A DNA stretch of 64,000 bases from Jannaschia pagri (lineage in GTDB: Bacteria; Pseudomonadota; Alphaproteobacteria; Rhodobacterales; Rhodobacteraceae): NCBI RefSeq assembly GCF_019655435.1, contig NZ_BPFH01000001.1:248001-312000 (forward strand), in the 5' to 3' direction. This document shows, one piece after another, positions 62,854 through 64,000 of this stretch. The notes beneath the pieces were generated by a model. It saw nothing but the letters and a program-made list of their open reading frames with translations. It did no database searches and was not told where the DNA came from. Numbering within the stretch: position 1 is the first letter of the stretch; every line of letters starts with the position of its first letter. The position numbers and the translations under genes are program-made.

Positions 62854-64000
62854 TCAAGACAAGGCGGCCCCGACCTCCATCGGTTTCGCATCTCGCAGGC
62901 GATGGCGCACCACCTTGGCGACATCGTCATCGGTCTCCGTTGCCATCATCACGGCGTGCAGATGCTCCCGATCACGCACGTCCACGTCGATGTGAAGTCG
63001 AAAGAAGTCAGGCTTACGGTCTTCGAATGTCATGTTCGAGATATTGGCGTTCTGCTCGGCGATCAACGTGCAAATCCGCCCCAAAACGCCAGGATCGTTC
63101 GAAATCGTGATGTCGAGCGTCACGGCGTTTTGGGCGGCGTGGTGACCCGGGTGCCAGCTGAGATCGACCCAACGGTCGGTTTGATCCTCGAACTCGGCCA
63201 TGCGGGGACAATCGATGGCATGGACGTCCACGCCTTGGCCGCGATGGGTCAGGCCAACGATCCGCTCGCCAGGCACGGGCTGGCAGCAGGGCGCACGGGT
63301 GAAAGAGGCGCCGGGTTCAAGCCCGACGATGGCTTGCTCGGCCTGGACGTCCGGGGCGGGGCGGGCCGCCGCCAGTTCGGGATAGAGGCCCGAGACCACG
63401 GCGCGGGCGCTGATCTCCGAGGCGCCGATGGCGGCCAGCAGCGCCTCCGCATCTTCGTGACCCGCAGCGCGGGCGGCCGTGGCCAGGGCCTTGTCCGACG
63501 ACGCCTTGCCCACCTGGGCAAAGGCCACGCGCGCCAATTCACGGCCCAAGCGCACATGGCCGGAGCGGCGTTCCGCCCGCAGCGCCTTACGGATAGCCGA
63601 CTTGGCGCGTCCCGTAGTCGCGATGTCGATCCACGTCGCCTGTGGGGTCTGCGCTTCGGCAGTGACAACCTCGACCGACTGCCCGTTGCGCAGCCGTGTC
63701 CAGAGCGGGACCCGCATGCCGTCCACCTTTGCGGCCACTGTCTGGTGCCCCAAGCGGGTGTGGATCGCATAGGCGAAGTCGATGGGTGTTGCCCCTTTGG
63801 GCAGTTTGATCACTTCGCCCTTGGGCGTGAAGCAGAACACCTGATCGGTGTACATCTCCAGTTTGACCGCCTCCATGAACTCCGCATGGTCGGCGGATTC
63901 CACAAAGCGCTCGGTCATCTGCCGCAGCCATTCGGCGGGATCCACGGCAAAGCGGTTCTCGGCCCGCACCCCATCGCGATAGGACCAATGGGCGGCGACC
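62854..64000 (-). CDS. rsh: (p)ppGpp synthetase/hydrolase Rsh (5' end outside window)
   Basis: The 3' part (about 381 codons) of a RelA/SpoT homologue. It begins within the end of the synthetase domain (AAHWSYRDG), followed by a TGS domain (VFCFTPKGEVIKLPKGATPIDFAYAI at about 50-75 of the visible part), the helical and zinc-finger-like conserved-cysteine region (APCCQPVPG) and a C-terminal ACT domain (LDITISNDPGVLGRICTLIAEQNANIS). Alphaproteobacteria usually have a single bifunctional Rsh, which makes and degrades ppGpp on starvation; the upstream HD and synthetase domains are beyond the edge. Confidence 0.95.
   Translation of the reverse strand, partial: VAAHWSYRDGVRAENRFAVDPAEWLRQMTERFVESADHAEFMEAVKLEMYTDQVFCFTPKGEVIKLPKGATPIDFAYAIHTRLGHQTVAAKVDGMRVPLWTRLRNGQSVEVVTAEAQTPQATWIDIATTGRAKSAIRKALRAERRSGHVRLGRELARVAFAQVGKASSDKALATAARAAGHEDAEALLAAIGASEISARAVVSGLYPELAAARPAPDVQAEQAIVGLEPGASFTRAPCCQPVPGERIVGLTHRGQGVDVHAIDCPRMAEFEDQTDRWVDLSWHPGHHAAQNAVTLDITISNDPGVLGRICTLIAEQNANISNMTFEDRKPDFFRLHIDVDVRDREHLHAVMMATETDDDVAKVVRHRLRDAKPMEVGAALS

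Overview
The window is high-GC chromosomal DNA of a Rhodobacterales alphaproteobacterium, probably of the Roseobacter/Jannaschia-type Rhodobacteraceae. The evidence is the gene content and order: ChvG/ChvI beside HPr kinase, RapZ, a regulatory PTS and pckA; the rsh-pdxJ-acpS-lepB-rnc-era-recO block; two identical tuf genes; a likely methylsuccinyl-CoA dehydrogenase of the ethylmalonyl-CoA pathway; and Rhodobacteraceae-type families such as DUF6473. No CRISPR array, prophage, insertion sequence or rRNA gene was seen, and there is one tRNA (Trp).

Bases 1-31.3 kb hold, on the minus strand, the secE-to-rplB transcription/translation super-cluster: tufB, tRNA-Trp, secE, nusG, rplK, rplA, rplJ, rplL, rpoB, rpoC, rpsL, rpsG, fusA, tufA, rpsJ, rplC, rplD, rplW, rplB (cut by the window edge). 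It is interrupted four times by unrelated genes: a chemoreceptor between tRNA-Trp and secE; an ATP-grasp enzyme, two rhamnosyltransferase-like genes and an EamA exporter between rpoC and rpsL; a second chemoreceptor between tufA and rpsJ; and, on the opposite strand, a DoxX-like membrane protein and a tiny acidic protein between rplW and rplB. GC-rich palindromes sit in most of the intergenic gaps, and separate promoters can be proposed for several of the resulting pieces.

Bases 31.4-36.7 kb (minus) carry parC followed by a probable membrane or envelope operon (DUF898, M48 metalloprotease, Tat/lipobox lipoprotein). Bases 36.8-41.0 kb (plus) carry an SH3-domain protein, an SDR oxidoreductase, a HIG1-like twin-TM protein, a PduO-type cobalamin adenosyltransferase and etfBA with a strong terminator. 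3-hydroxybutyryl-CoA dehydrogenase follows at 42.2 kb.

Bases 43.1-48.7 kb (minus) are a compact regulatory operon chvI-chvG-hprK-rapZ-EIIA-HPr-acyltransferase, divergent from pckA (49.0 kb, plus). This couples envelope/acid-stress sensing to PTS phosphorylation and gluconeogenesis. Then come a DUF3859 secreted protein, a TauE-type permease, methylsuccinyl-CoA dehydrogenase with a well-defined candidate promoter/operator, and a META-domain protein.

Bases 54.3-64 kb (minus) hold recO, DUF1491, era, rnc, a DUF805-signal-peptidase-like fusion that lacks both catalytic residues, lepB, acpS, a LysE exporter, pdxJ, an AraC/GyrI-like regulator, DUF2062 and the 3' part of the (p)ppGpp synthetase/hydrolase rsh. 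The most unusual items are the two chemoreceptors each placed downstream of an identical tuf copy, the catalytically dead signal-peptidase paralogue, and the ATP-grasp/rhamnosyltransferase cargo inside the rpo-str region.
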